A stretch of 64,000 bases of DNA from Cryptomeria japonica. Its lineage: Eukaryota > Streptophyta > Pinopsida > Cupressales > Cupressaceae. Each line of letters begins with the position of its first letter. The stretch's first letter is position 1. A program made the position numbers and the translations under genes. Positions 44,430-56,030 of the stretch are shown here, piece by piece. The stretch covers positions 611,699,673 to 611,763,672 of the forward strand of contig NC_081408.1 of NCBI RefSeq assembly GCF_030272615.1, written 5' to 3'. The notes beneath the pieces were generated by a model, which was not told the DNA's origin, made no database searches, and saw only the letters and a program-made list of their open reading frames with translations.

Positions 44430-44810
44430 TGGTAGATGGAATTTGATGGAAGCTATGCCAACTCCGGCTTTGGAGCAGGGGTAGTTTTGCTGTCACCCAC
44501 TGGTAATATTTTCCCATTTTCTTTCAAGTTGGATTTTAAGAATACTAATAATACTGCAAAGTATGAGGCATTATTATTAGGATTAAATGAGGCCAGATGT
44601 AAAGGTATCAAATTGCTCAAAGTTAAAGGTGATGCAGAGTTGATTGTCAGATAGGTGAGAAATGTTTATACGGTTAAGAATGACAGATTGAGGCATTATA
44701 GAAATAGGGTTTGGGATGAGTTAGAATTCGTTGATGCTTTCTCGATTGAAGCCATTTAGAGGGAACAAAATAGTAGGGCAGATTCATTGGCCGTTTCAGC
44801 TTCACTTTTA
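44430..44810 (+). pseudogene. Extra RNase H domain (archaeal-like, aRNH) upstream of RT
   Basis: Same phase as gag and protease, after a linker with stops. Motifs in order: MEFDGSYANSGFGAGVVLLS, NTNNTAKYEALLLGLNEARC, VKGDAELIVR, REQNSRADSLAVSAS. The four catalytic acids of the RNase H fold are present: Asp in FDGS, Glu in YEAL, Asp in GDAE, Asp in RADSLA. This is the RVT_3/plant RNase-H-like type that Tat elements acquired in addition to their own. The element's own RNase H after RT is degenerate, so this domain probably supplied activity. Its position before RT is unusual; I know the extra domain from the other side, between the native RNase H and integrase. Confidence 0.82.
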
Positions 44811-44964
44811 TTACCACATCCAGATGTTAAGGATAATTCATATTGGATTGAAATTATTTATAGGCCTAGTGTCCCTGATAATGTAAATCATTGGCAAGTG
44901 TTTGATGCAGATGCACAGATCAAAGATTTCCTAAAATGTCTCAGTCATTCTCCAATCATATTTT

Positions 44965-46056
44965 GAAGGTTCTGAAAATGTCTGCAAGGCGTTTAGTCCA
45001 GATCCAGAGGTAGATCCTACAAATAGTTTTATTCAGCTCAGAGGCAACAAAATTCCGAAAGGGCTAGTGACTTTGGAGAGGTTTTTCACCAGAGATGATG
45101 CATTCATAGGCAAGAAAGTTCCCAAGGATGATGGAAAAGGAAATTGCGAGAAAATAAATTTGGGCGATGAATCCAACCCAAAAGAGGTAACAATTGGCAA
45201 GTGTTGTTCTATGGAGGAGAAGCGAGCACTTGGCACACTACTAAAAAAATACATTGATGTCTTCGCTTGGTCGTACAATGACGTGAAGGAGTTTAGAAAT
45301 GGGCATTTTCAGCATTAGATTCCGTTGAAGCCAGGTGCCTCTCCTTTCAGGCAAAAATTGAGGAATTTTAACCCCATAATGGCAGATACAATTTTTAAAG
45401 AGGTTGATAAAATGCTTAAGGCCAGAATCATATATCCAATTCATCATTCTACTTGGGTAGCCAACATTGTGCCCATAAGGAAGAAGAATGGGGAAATTTG
45501 TATTTGTGTTGATTTTTGTAATCTGAATCAAGCGAGTCTGAAGGACAACTACGCTTTACCCAATATGGACCACATTCTGTAGATGGTATCTGGGTCAGAG
45601 ATGATGTCGATGTTGGATAGTTTTTCTGGTTACAGTCAGATTAGTGTTGCAGAGCATGAACATCACAAGACAACATTCATCACTCCATGGGGAACATTCG
45701 CATATAATCGCATGCCATTTGGCTTAATAAATGCTGGAGCCACCTTTCAAAGAGCTCTGGATTCCTCTATTAAGGATTTCCGAGATAAAATTATTGTTGT
45801 TTATTTGGATGTTCTCACAGTATTTTTAAAAGAAGGGAAGGACCATCTTAAGGATCTGAGTGCAGTTCTGCAGCGTTGTCACGAGCACAGAATCTCCTTG
45901 AACCCAAAGAAATCAGTTTTCTGTGTCACAGAGGGCAAATTGCTAGGACATATTGTCTCAAAGGAAGGAGTCAAGATTGATCCTGAGAGAGTTAACGCAA
46001 TTCAACATCTCAATTTACCTTCCAACTGAACAGGAGTAAGGTCGTTCTTTGGTCAA
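44965..46056 (+). pseudogene. Reverse transcriptase
   Basis: The reading phase changes near 44965 and then stays constant to integrase. After MTLERFFTRDDAFIGKKVPK come LKPGASPFRQKLRNFNP, VANIVPIRKKNGEICICVDF, CNLNQASLKDNYALPNMDHI, SMLDSFSGYSQISVAEHEHH, KTTFITPWGTFAYNRMPFGL, INAGATFQRALDSSIKDF. The active site is YLDV at 45802-45813 where the family has YLDD, so the second Asp is lost. LNPKKSVFCVTEGKLLGHIV and the thumb follow. Four in-frame stops (for example after HFQH and MDHIL) complete the inactivation. Confidence 0.9.
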
Positions 46057-46662
46057 GTGAATTACTTAAGAAGATTCATTCTGGAGTTTGCAGAGACTAC
46101 AAAACACATCATTAGCTTGTTAAGAAAACAACATCCTTTCAAATGGACTGAAGAGGCCAAAGACGCTTTCAAAAAAATCAAAGGTTCAGTTGAAAATGCG
46201 CCTACTCTCATTAACCCGGATTTCATAAAGGACCTCATTTTGTATTGTTATGCATTAGAGCATACGATGTCTAGAATACTGTTACAGTTCGATGAATCTA
46301 GGATCGAAGCACCTATTGCATTCATGAGTATCCCACTTAAGAGGCATGAGCTTAAGTACTCACTCTTGGAGAAACATGCCTATGTTGTAGTTAAAGCTGT
46401 GAAACTGTTTCGGTACTATATTCTGCACTCCCACTCTTTGGTTTTTGTCCCAGATTTCACAGTGAAAAGCATTTTAACTCAGCAAGAGGTTGGACTAAAT
46501 AAGAGAGCAACTTGGGTAACAAAAATACAAGAATATGACTTAGATATTCGCCCTACAAAGACAGTCAAAGGACAAGGCTTATGCAGGTTGATAGTAGAAA
46601 ATGAGGTGGAAACTGAAGCCGAATTGCCATTAACTCTTTTTGTTGGATTGCACGATACCTAG
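46057..46662 (+). pseudogene. RT connection and native gypsy RNase H (degenerate)
   Basis: Continues the RT phase: NYLRRFILEFAETTKHIISL, LRKQHPFKWTEEAKDAFKKI, then DLILYCYALEHTMSRILLQF. Here the first catalytic Asp of gypsy RNase H (usually DAS) is replaced. LKRHELKYSLLEKHAYVVVK and ATWVTKIQEYDLDIRPTKTV follow. In the Tat lineage this domain is known to be catalytically degenerate and to act as a tether, which fits the presence of the second, intact RNase H at 44430. Confidence 0.85.
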
Positions 46663-47915
46663 TTCTCTGATGTGGCCTATTATTTGACTTATGGTAGTTG
46701 CCCAAGATATTTGTCAGCAAAAGAACAAAGGAATCTTAAGTTAAAAGTTGCTAAGTATTTAATTTGCTAGGATGTTTTGTACAAAAAAGGTTTAGATGGA
46801 ACATACTTAAGGTGTGTAGATAAACCTCAACAACAAAAACTCCTGGAGACCTATCATGGTGAAGCCTACTAGGGACACTTCTCATCATCTGTTACTATTT
46901 TCAAAATTCTAAGGGATTGTTTTTATTGGCCCAGTATGTTTAGGGATGCATATATTTACGTTAAAGAGTGTGAGAAATGTCAACTCTTTTTTGGGAAGCC
47001 ACATTTTGTGGCTCTGTCGTTAAGGTCTGTAGTAATAGATGAACCTTTCAAATAGTGGGGCATTGATTTCATAAGACCAATAAACCCTCATTCCAGTGCT
47101 GGTCATATGTACATTTTGACAGCAACTAACTACTTTACCAAGTGGGTAGAGGCCATTCCCACTAAAAAGGCAAACTCAGAGGTTGTGTGTAGTTTTCTCA
47201 AGGATTACATCATAGTCCATTTTGGGGTTCCCCAAAAGATTGTGGTGGATAATGCATCATATTTCTCTTCTCAAGAGTTGACTATGTTTTGCTATGAGCA
47301 TCAGATTATCTTCTCGCATTCCTTTGATTACTTTCCACAAGATAATGGACTGGCAGAATCCAACAACAAGAACCTGATAGCCATCATGAAAAAGTTGGTT
47401 GACAAAAGTGCTCAGAATTGGCATAAGAAGGTGTATGAGGCTTTGTGGGCAGATAGAATCACACCCAAGAGGGCTATTGGAATAAAACCTTTTGAACTTG
47501 TGTATGGTGTTAGAGCAAAATTTTCGTACCTCTGGAATTATCAGCAGCCAAGCTGCAGACAGTAGTGGAAGATTCTTTCTTTCAGAATGCTTTGGAGAAA
47601 AGAATTATGTACCTGATGAAGTAGGAAGAGGAGAGGGAGTTGCTAGTGGATAGAATTTCAGAGCATTAGAACCGAGTGAAGAGGATTTTTGACATGTGTG
47701 CTCGACCAAGAGGTTTCCTAATAGGAGATGAGGTGCTGTTATGGGATAAAAGGAAAGAGCCAAAAGGTGCTCACGACAAGTTTGATTTGTTGTGGAAAGG
47801 CCCTTTCAAGATCTGTGAAGTGGTGGGACAAAATGCTTTTAGACTCAGCTATGCCGACGGAATGATTATGCCCTATACCTACAATAGGCAAGATCTCAAG
47901 CTCTACAAATTGTAA
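46663..47915 (+). pseudogene. Integrase
   Basis: Zinc-binding HHCC motif: His at 46855 and 46876, Cys pair in KECEKCQ (46969-46980). Core: GIDFIRP, then ILTATNYFTKWVEAIPTKKA, VPQKIVVDNASYFSSQEL and FPQDNGLAESNNKNLIAIMK. The catalytic Asp (47065), Asp (47248) and Glu (47356) are all present. The C-terminal domain (47676-47915) is in another phase after a frameshift near 47540, with WKGPFKICEVVGQNAFRLSY as GPY/F-like module. Several stops are scattered, for example in place of Trp at 47053. Confidence 0.9.
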
Positions 47916-48069
47916 GTCTTGTGATTGAGATTTTTGTATATAGTAGCTTAGGTGTTCTTAGTTTTGTGTCCCCTTATCCTTTCTCCTTTTTGTTTTTGGT
48001 CATGTGAAACCAAAGTCTGTGAGTTCTTTGCATTTTCCTTTGAAAAATACAATCCCCAGTCAGAGCCAA
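47916..48069 (+). other. Short 3' spacer before the 3' LTR
   Basis: About 150 bases without coding frame; no clear polypurine tract next to TGTTAC (the bases are 'ccccagtcagagccaa'). Confidence 0.5.
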
Positions 48070-51000
48070 TGTTACTACATCTTTTATTCCTTTTGATAAG
48101 AGTGAGTCATCCTTTAAGATTTTTTGTTGGAAATCCTAATCCTTCAAGTGATACCTCGGTTCAAGTCCTTAGTACATTTGTAAATCTTTTTTCCAACCAT
48201 AAAGGTCAAGTTTAGATAATTCATTGAACTCTGCAAATACGTTGAACCATTTTGAACCGGGTTCAATAGGTTCATTTAGGTTCAATAGGTTCCAAGGTGT
48301 TCAGGGAGGTTTTTCACACTAATGTTTTCTCTAAGTGTCTTGCAATGACTCTCTTAAAAATAAAGTTCCTTGTTCGATGATATGTCACTTTATTATTCGT
48401 CGGGTGTTGAACTCATTGAACTAAGTTCAAGAGGTTCAAATATGTTCAACATGTTCAATATAGCACAATTGGTTAGCAGCTTGGTATTATTTGTTTCGGC
48501 AAAATTCTCCTTGAGCGTGACGTACATCTTGAACTACTTGAACACCCATGAAGTCTGTTCAGGATGTTCATATGTGTTCGATGTTGGTGGGCCCCATGGG
48601 TTTTAATGATTTAATAGTGCATTCATTGCCAAATATGAAGAGGCAGAACCATGTCTTAAGTGACATCATTCTTTGGTTTTTGGAAGTAATTAATCATTTC
48701 GGGAACTAGCGGTTACTTCAAAAATGTTGCCATGCATTCAATGCATGTGTGCGAGGTCTAATCCACAAACTCGACACACTCAGATTGAAAATTGGAATTA
48801 TTGCATTCAATGTTTCTGTATCATTGTCTTCACTAATAAGGTATGAAGGATTGTTAGTACTCCGCATTTGTTCCTCACTGCTATGTCTTTGTTTTTCCTG
48901 GATAGGAGTCTTGTTTGCTGCTAGCCGTCGTCCGGTTGTTCAAATGTGAAGGTGAGTCTTTTCCTTGTTCTCTTCAGTGGTTTTTGCTTGCATTTACTCT
49001 CTTATAGAAAGTTTTTCTGTAACCAGTTTAGGTTTATTGTTTAAAATTATGAAGTCCAAACTGCATTTGTTTGGGAACGTATTTAGCCTGGCATCCACTA
49101 AACCCATAGTTAGCGATACTGATCTAAAAGGGGAAAACCTTGAGGTGTTGAAAGAAAGGGTGTTCAAGGGAATTGACAAGTCCTTTGGTGTGGAGATTTT
49201 GAGTAGTGGTCTCTTAGAAGTTGCAGCTTTTCCCCCAACCATTCCTTGCCCAGAGTTGATTCGAGAATGTATTTCTAGATATGACCCAGTGTCTGAAACC
49301 ATTAGGAGAGACAATGGTGAAACCCTTCTTGCCATAAATCGTGAAGTAATTTCCTTAGGCTTCAAAATACCTGATTTTCAGTTCTCCAACTTTTCTCCTG
49401 CTCAATCAATCACCGAGTTCAACGCAGATAGAGCCAGACACCGAAACAATGTAGCAAAATTTTGGTTGAAGGTTCCTCAAAGAGGTGGTTCCAGGCTACC
49501 CAAGAATCCTCATAAGAATCACATGTTGTCGCACATTCATGATGTAATGCTTTTGTTGCACCGAGCCAGAGGATCTGCTAAAGCTTATAGCTTCGATGAC
49601 TAGATTTATTGTTATATGTAGCTTGTTTTAGAAGGAAAGCAGTATTTGGATTGGGCTGAATTAATCACTTATTCAATGAGAGAACAATTGAGTTTGGCTA
49701 AACAATTCAAACAAAACTTATCTATGTCTTCATATCTCTTGTATTGTTTGGCTTGTGTTAAGGAGTTGGTTGGAATACCGAAATAGCTCACCGAGGAGGA
49801 TGTTCCCATATATGAGTTCTATCCTATGCTACGAAAGGATAAAGCTTTACAGGATTTCAGAAGGGTGCACAACACTTTTCTGGGTGATTTGTGTCATGAA
49901 TTGAAGAATATGAAAGCTAAAAGAATCTTTGATGATGCATAGACTTTGATAAAGAGGTTTGATAGTTTTAATATCCAATTTCCATGCTTCTGTTACATAC
50001 AGGTAGGTGGCTTGAAGAGGAACCCTTCAAGCTCCCTCACTTCTATTCAGATTGCTTTGTTCTAGTGGAAGTATGCAGGCAACTAACCTCTATAATAAAA
50101 AAGGCACAGCCCAAGGATAAATGGGAAGGTCATTTTCACATACAATTGGGTGTGTTGCCCTATAGTTCAATGTTTGATACTTTGAGTATAGGAGCAGACC
50201 TCAGGAATTTCAATTTTTCTCTTTATTCTAAAAGGAAAGGTTTTCATAACAAAGGATTTTCCCGAAGTCTTGGTCTAATGCCATATCTTCCCATGCCACA
50301 ATTAGAAGATTTTTGGGAAGATTGTATAGATGAACTTGAAATATTCAAAAGGGGAAACATGAGATTGGTGTTAGAACAAGTTGTTTCTTTGCAGATAAAG
50401 TTGGATACTAAGGGGCTCAAAGAGGATTATCTAGAACTATTCAAACCAGTGTACTTAGCCTGTGCAGAAGTTGAAATGCCTCCAATTAACTGGGATGGAG
50501 AAGAGAATGATGATATATAATTAAGGACCAAAGGAGTTTTGAAAAGGACTACGACATGGGTGGCCAATAAGAAAACAATGAAGTCGGGCGTTAAGTCTCA
50601 TTCTATGAGAAGTAATAAGGATCCTCTACCTTCACCAAAGCATCTTTCTAACAATGCTTCTATGCCTGTTTGTGCAAGTAAGGATAACAAGTCACCCCAG
50701 CTTAGACACAGGTCTAATTCAACTTTGGATTTTTGTGCTCCTCGGCATACCCGATCGTGAAGTGCTGCTCAAAGAAAGATGGATCAGGCAAAGGATACGG
50801 GGGTGAAAGATATCGTGCTTGATGCCCAGATATTTGAAATTAAAGACTTGGACAATGAAGTTGCTAGTACCCTAGATTCTCATATGGTGACTGTGGCTAT
50901 GACACCATCTTAAAAGATGATTGAAGGAACTACTCATTGTATTGCAACTCCTAAGTGGTTGACCACCTCAGTGAACAAGAAAAGGAGTTTTCTTCCAATG

Positions 51001-53021
51001 ACTATTCTGATTTAGGAAATGGTTTTCAAATACACAGAAAGGAATCCAAAGCTGAAGAGGTTCAAGACTGTCGCTCACTTGGATAATGATGAGGAAACTA
51101 GAAAATGGGTTGCTGAAATTGCCTCGTATAAACCCAAGGATGAAAACAAAGAGGCTAGCCTTGATGATTTCGAGATCACAAAGGTGGAATTGGGGAACAT
51201 GGGCAGAGACACAGACAACCACTTCTTCCAAGTGTCGGCAAAGAAAATGCTCACTAGTTCAGAAAAGGATGGGCGAGAAAAGAGAGAACTTAAGCGACAC
51301 ATAAATGTTCTGGCCCAATTCATCGATAGTATTCGTTGCCTTGGGGTACTTCCAATATCTCATGCTATAGAGAACTTTGACCCAATTTTGCCGAAAAATA
51401 AAAAGCTAATGAACCAAGTTCAACGGGCCAAGAGTATTGCTGAAGCTATGGAAAAATGGATTGAGGGGATAATCAAGGATGGTGAGAAGTACATTACCAA
51501 CTCCCGGAGACTATGCGATGAAATATAGGGTCTTATTGCCAAAGTTCAAAATCAGCTTGTGCTGTGGGAGAAGGAGGAGCACAAATGGTAGAATATCTTA
51601 CCTCTGTTTGCCAAAATAGAAGAATATGGAGTTACCAGGTTTTTGACAGAACACTCAATCAAGCTAGGGGTGGATGAATGTCATCTTTTTGTGCTGAAGA
51701 AAACCATAATGTGGCGAGTGCTTACCTTCAAGTCTGTGATCACCGATGCAAAGACCTTTGTTTACAAACTCCAGGATCTCCAATGCAGCATAGTAAATGA
51801 TAACAAGGTGGTTAACCCTGACCATGATTGGCAGTTGGGAATTTGCAGGTTGAGCACACAGGATGCAATTAGATCTTTCTGGATGAACTTGAAGATATAA
51901 CCCAGGTGGCAAGGATTGAGTCTATGACTTTCATTGGAAATGATCAACTGCTGAAACATTCTGAGAAGATGGTGCAACATCGGTGGAATAAAGAGGAGGC
52001 GAAGGTAAAGCTCAATGCGATGAAAGTCCCAAGCTAATCCATTGTTCAAGAACTCACAACTACTCATGACACCCACGAAAGCGGAGAGGATGATGATGAT
52101 GGAAATATGGCATAATGCATTAATTTAGGGCTAGTTTCTTTTATTTTTGTAATTTCTCATGGTTATGCAAAGACTTCGGGACATCTTTCCCAAAATACTT
52201 CTTGTTCGTTTCATAATTGTTTACGGGGGTGGTTGAGTTTTTAGGGAGACCTCCCCTATTCAAAACTATAAATTAAGGAAAATTAGATAGTATAGGGGTT
52301 AGATTTAGTGACCAATTTTTGGTTTTTGGCTCCGTTTTGGTGTATTTTCTGTTTTGTCGAAGGAAGAATCAGACTGCTAAATCTAGAATGGAAGAATATT
52401 TGTAGATGTATTTTCATGCCTTTGTTGCATTAGAATATATATATAGAGAATGATCATATTGTTCTTGGGAGAGGGAAAACCTGTGTGTTTTGAATTTGTG
52501 TTGATACATATCTTTGCATATGTTCACTTGATCAAATAATAGTAATGATCTTTCCATTACAGAAAATTATTATTCTTCTGATGTTCTTTCCTTTGAGTGT
52601 TTGTTTACTTCTAGAGAAGATTCATGTTTGGAGACAGATTTAGTTTCTTAAATCTGTTCATTCTTTATTAAACCTGTGGAAATGGTATACTGAACTTTGT
52701 TTTAGTTGTTGTCATCTCATATATTGAAAAGATAGGAAAAACTTCTTTCTTCTTTTTGAAACATGTGTGAAATATTAGCCTCTCATCCAAGAATGAAGTA
52801 GGCAGCCTTACATGTTTTTAGGTTAAAAGCTACTATTCAAAAATAAATAGTTTAGAGCATTCCTTCAAAAACTGAGATAGGGAGCTATACCTACGCAAAA
52901 TTTAGAGGGGAGTGATTCAAACAACACTTACCCAATTGTTTAGTGAAACACTTGTTCTTAAAATAAGGCAACAGAGTTCAAGATTGATCATTTGTAAAAA
53001 GGACAAATCTGTTCACTAACA
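48070..53021 (+). repeat. 3' LTR, 4,952 bp, ORF-bearing
   Basis: TGTTACTACATC...TTCACTAACA, alignable with 36998-41982 almost throughout. TATA tract near 52435. It lacks about 33 bases present at 40818-40850 of the other LTR. Confidence 0.9.
49049..52037 (+). pseudogene. Unknown LTR-encoded protein, 3' LTR copy
   Basis: Second copy of the protein described at 37977. The first frame (48965-49603) stays open where the 5' copy has three stops, reaching ARGSAKAYSFDD. It then meets stops at 49602 (TAG for Trp) and 49618, the shared TAG near 49783, and others. A phase change falls before 49984. From 51019 to 51528 it is open across the position where the 5' copy lost a base (REKRELKRHINVLAQFIDSI). 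The two copies complement each other's lesions, showing the ORF was mostly intact when the element inserted. No known domain recognised. Confidence 0.7.
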
Positions 53022-53026
53022 GCCTT
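53022..53026. repeat. Target-site duplication GCCTT, right copy
   Basis: Matches 36993-36997; proves that the two 5-kb repeats are LTRs of one insertion. Confidence 0.9.
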
Positions 53027-53195
53027 TAACTAGATGCATTCCAAAAGAGTGAAAATAGATATTGTGGGTGCTAATTCCCACCATGGTATTCCCAGCTAGG
53101 TTTCCATGTCAAAAATCTCTGCGTTCATGTGGTGGATGCATTATTGTTTTATGCATTTGATATTTGTACTTTGTTTAAAGCTTTAAGATCAAACT
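53027..53195 (+). repeat. Copia-style LTR, right part
   Basis: Continuation of the LTR begun at 35516, with 'gctaattcccaccatggtat' and 'aaaaatctctgcgttcatgtggtgg' as in R-U5 ends of this LTR type. The exact end is unclear; a different, minus-strand element starts near 53200. Confidence 0.45.
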
Positions 53196-53199
53196 TAAG

Positions 53200-53721
53200 A
53201 AGTAAGATCTACTTTCCAAGATCTTCCTCATGTTCTCTAGGATCTTGAAGGACACTCACAAGTTTTCCATTCTCATTCTCAATTCTGCAACATTCTTCAG
53301 ATTTATCTCTCAAGGACTGAGAAATATTCTCCTCATTCTTCTTCCTTTTATCAATCTCCTTTGTCAATCTCATCACAATGGCTTCCATCTCATTCTTCTA
53401 GAGAACATTACCTCTAATAAGAATATCAAATTCTTATGTCTTTTCCTTTAGGGCTTCTTCATTATTGTTTTGACTTTCTTTCTCCTTTGACAACTTATCA
53501 ACAAGTTCCTTTATCTTTTCCCTTGACTCGTTCAATTGATCCTTCAATGATTTAATGATGTTCTTAGCATCCTTAAGGTTTTATTTTACTTGTCGGATCT
53601 CAACTTGGGCTTGATCAAGATGCTAAAGTGCTATAACAATTTGATGTCTAAGACTATTAGTTCATCCATTGTTTCACTTTCCTGGTTCCTCCTAAAGATG
53701 TTAGGGTTTTTCTGACGAACT
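53200..53721 (-). pseudogene. gag coiled-coil fragment of a Copia-style element
   Basis: Reassembled over two or three phases, the minus strand encodes a Lys/Glu-rich coiled coil with KNEMEAIVMRLTKEIDKRKK. This is closely similar to the NEMQDLTMRLCKDIEDRKKN block at 5286-5594. It lies directly after the primer binding site, as in the first element, so the two share a gag type. Zinc knuckles and downstream parts are missing, cut off at about 53200. Confidence 0.65.
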
Positions 53722-53737
53722 AGGCTTTGACACCAAT
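53722..53737 (-). other. Primer binding site (tRNA-iMet type)
   Basis: Minus strand ATTGGTGTCAAAGCCT, next to the LTR end CCAACA; it resembles TTGGTATCAGAGCC with two changes. Confidence 0.65.
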
Positions 53738-54814
53738 TGTTGGAATCAAGAAACACTGAGGGGGGATGACTATTTTCTATAATTTTTAACATTCTTAATC
53801 TATCCTTTAAGCCACTTAATGAAAATTAATAAAATTAGAGTACATAAACATAAAGAAAATAACCACAACACCATAACACCAATATTTTTACGCAGAAACC
53901 TAGTTAAGGGAAAAACCATGGTGGGATTGAGACCCATAATATTAATATACCGTTTTAGAAGTATATGATATTACATGATGGGAATGCACATACATTCAGA
54001 GAAACTACTAAGAGCTCATTACTCAAATTATAATAAGGAATACAACCCCTGAAGGCTCACTACCTTACAAATGATTACAGATAATAATTGGAATGTCTTA
54101 TTTGATAAACAACATCTAAAAATGCCAAAAATATTTCTGGTTAAGCACACAATATTCTATTCTTCTACACTGCTCTATTCCGATATCCTACTAAATTTTT
54201 GAGCACAAATCGTCCAACTATACATGTGAAACTATACACAATCAATCATACACACTTTCCACACACCTACCACTATAAAAAATGGTCATATCAATAAGTC
54301 TTATATATCTACAACATCAATTTAGGTTTTCTTCTTGTTGGCCCAAAAATGCATAACACACAACTAAAACGTGTTATCCAAGTCAGCTCAATTTGATCCA
54401 AAACAACCATGCGGACCAAAGAAACTTGTCCACACACTTCTCACATGTCAGCTTAAAATCCTTGAACACACAACCAATCACAAAAAATACTTTGCACGAT
54501 CTGCACAAAGAATATTCACACATTACAATTGATGAACATTATTCTACCTGAAAAACATGTCTATCGGATCTTCCAATTTACACAAGACTCATTATCGGGA
54601 GCCATAAACCTGGAATAAGGTATATTACATGTCTATGATGCATTTTTGAGATTTGCAACACATAATACTCAACACAAAATATCTGCCAACCATAACATTG
54701 TACACTATGTGAGATGTCTTGTTCCATCTCATCGGGCCTCAATAAATCTTTCAGTATGAATGAATTATGAACTGCAAATGACATATCTGACATTAGTTGC
54801 CATCAACAACAACA
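53738..54814 (-). repeat. 5' LTR of the second Copia-style element
   Basis: In plus reading TGTTGGAATCAAG...CATCAACAACAACA. The minus-strand start TGTTGTTGATGGCAACTAATG matches the segment at 34640. Contains 'gggaaaaaccatggtgggat' near 53909, as in the first element's LTR at 5897. No gene inside. Confidence 0.65.
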
Positions 54815-55700
54815 TTTAAACATCAATGTAGTGTCTCTTTCCAATATTTCCATCAAACTCTCAGCCATGAAACTGAACTATTAAATAATCACAACTCCCA
54901 ATCATGTAAACTCTAACCAAAGGAATCTCCATTATGAACATAACATATACCATGAGAAACTAAAAATACAATGAACTCTAGACTAATATGTTGTCCACTG
55001 ATAATCCTCTAGGTTGACTTCTACAACAATGACCAACTTAACAATACATCTTCTAACATACTGTCATTTGGAATTCCCATATTACTACATGAGAAAACAT
55101 ATTTTTAGAACCAATGTTTACATCAATGATACCATACATTACCAACAAAATCTCAATACATCAACAAGTCTCCAACATAGGTTTATGTTGTCGTATAGGA
55201 ATATCAGATATCTTCATAATGTCTTGATCATTAATGTTATCTTAAATGCTACAAATTTTAATACTTGAACTCTCATTAAATTCCTTGTTAATACTTGATT
55301 GAGTGCTCAATTTAATTCAACAAATTGAGTGGAAAACATTATGGAGACATGTCTCAAATGAGAGGGTAAGGCTTGCTTCTATATCTCACGTCATGAAACA
55401 TGTGTGAATTTTTGAGATAGGCCAACATGAGAAGGGAATTATTTCCCAAATTTGATGACCATTATTGGGTAAAAAATTGGACCCCTTTAAGTGGGAATAA
55501 ACATCCTTGTCCATAGACAAGGGTATTTGGGATGTCCTTGTCAAGCCTATCAATCCTGATTTTATGACCATTGAACTAGATGAGTATGAAGAATGATATT
55601 TGAAATTGGTAGGAGCATAATCAAAATGGTCAAAAGCACAAATAACTAGAATGATAAAATGAGGTCTAATTGAGGATGAAATTTTATAGGGATACAATTT
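54815..55700. other. No gene or known repeat seen
   Basis: AT-rich sequence with short chance frames (for example 55014-55268 plus). It probably contains further old LTR debris, but nothing I can assign. Confidence 0.3.
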
Positions 55701-55719
55701 ATGACAATACACATTATAT

Positions 55720-55897
55720 ACATGTAAATATACGCACACACACACATTCATAGATATATTCATATACACACACATATATATACATACATCTATATGTATA
55801 TATGTGTGTGTATGTATATATATGTATATATATGTATATATATGTATATACATATAAATACATACATATATATATATATATATACACACATATATAT

Positions 55898-55930
<33 letters not shown>

Positions 55931-55958
55931 TATACACACACATACATAGATATATATG

Positions 55959-56009
<51 letters not shown>

Positions 56010-56030
56010 GAATATATGAATATATATATA
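55720..56030. repeat. Compound microsatellite (TA/TG/CA/CATA)n
   Basis: About 310 bases of interleaved dinucleotide and tetranucleotide runs: (TATG)n, (TA)n, (CATA)n and a near-pure (AC)n of about 41 bases at 55962-56002. It produces long spurious frames on both strands made of Tyr/Ile/Cys/Val/His/Thr. Confidence 0.95.

Larger units (their letters stand above)
36998..53021 (+). mobile_element. 16-kb Tat-lineage gypsy element with giant ORF-bearing LTRs
   Basis: 16,024 bases: 5' LTR 36998-41982, interior 41983-48069, 3' LTR 48070-53021, flanked by GCCTT on both sides. The interior starts with a TGGGCGACTCTGCTGGGG primer binding site. It reads gag, protease, RNase H, reverse transcriptase, RNase H, integrase on the plus strand. 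Long LTRs and this primer type recall the Ogre branch of the Tat lineage. LTRs differ by a few percent by eye, mostly transitions, plus one 33-base deletion near 51890 that nearly accounts for their length difference. All ORFs carry stops, so this copy is dead. Confidence 0.92.

Noticed and set aside
41983-48069. Giant-LTR element considered as an endogenous pararetrovirus or retrovirus with envelope
   Set aside because: Integrase is present, no movement or envelope-like protein follows integrase, and the LTR ORF shows no signal peptide or transmembrane segment.
36998-53021. The two 5-kb repeats read as a segmental duplication or two tandem genes
   Set aside because: The 5-bp flanks GCCTT, the primer binding site right after the first copy and the complete gag-pol between them show they are LTRs.
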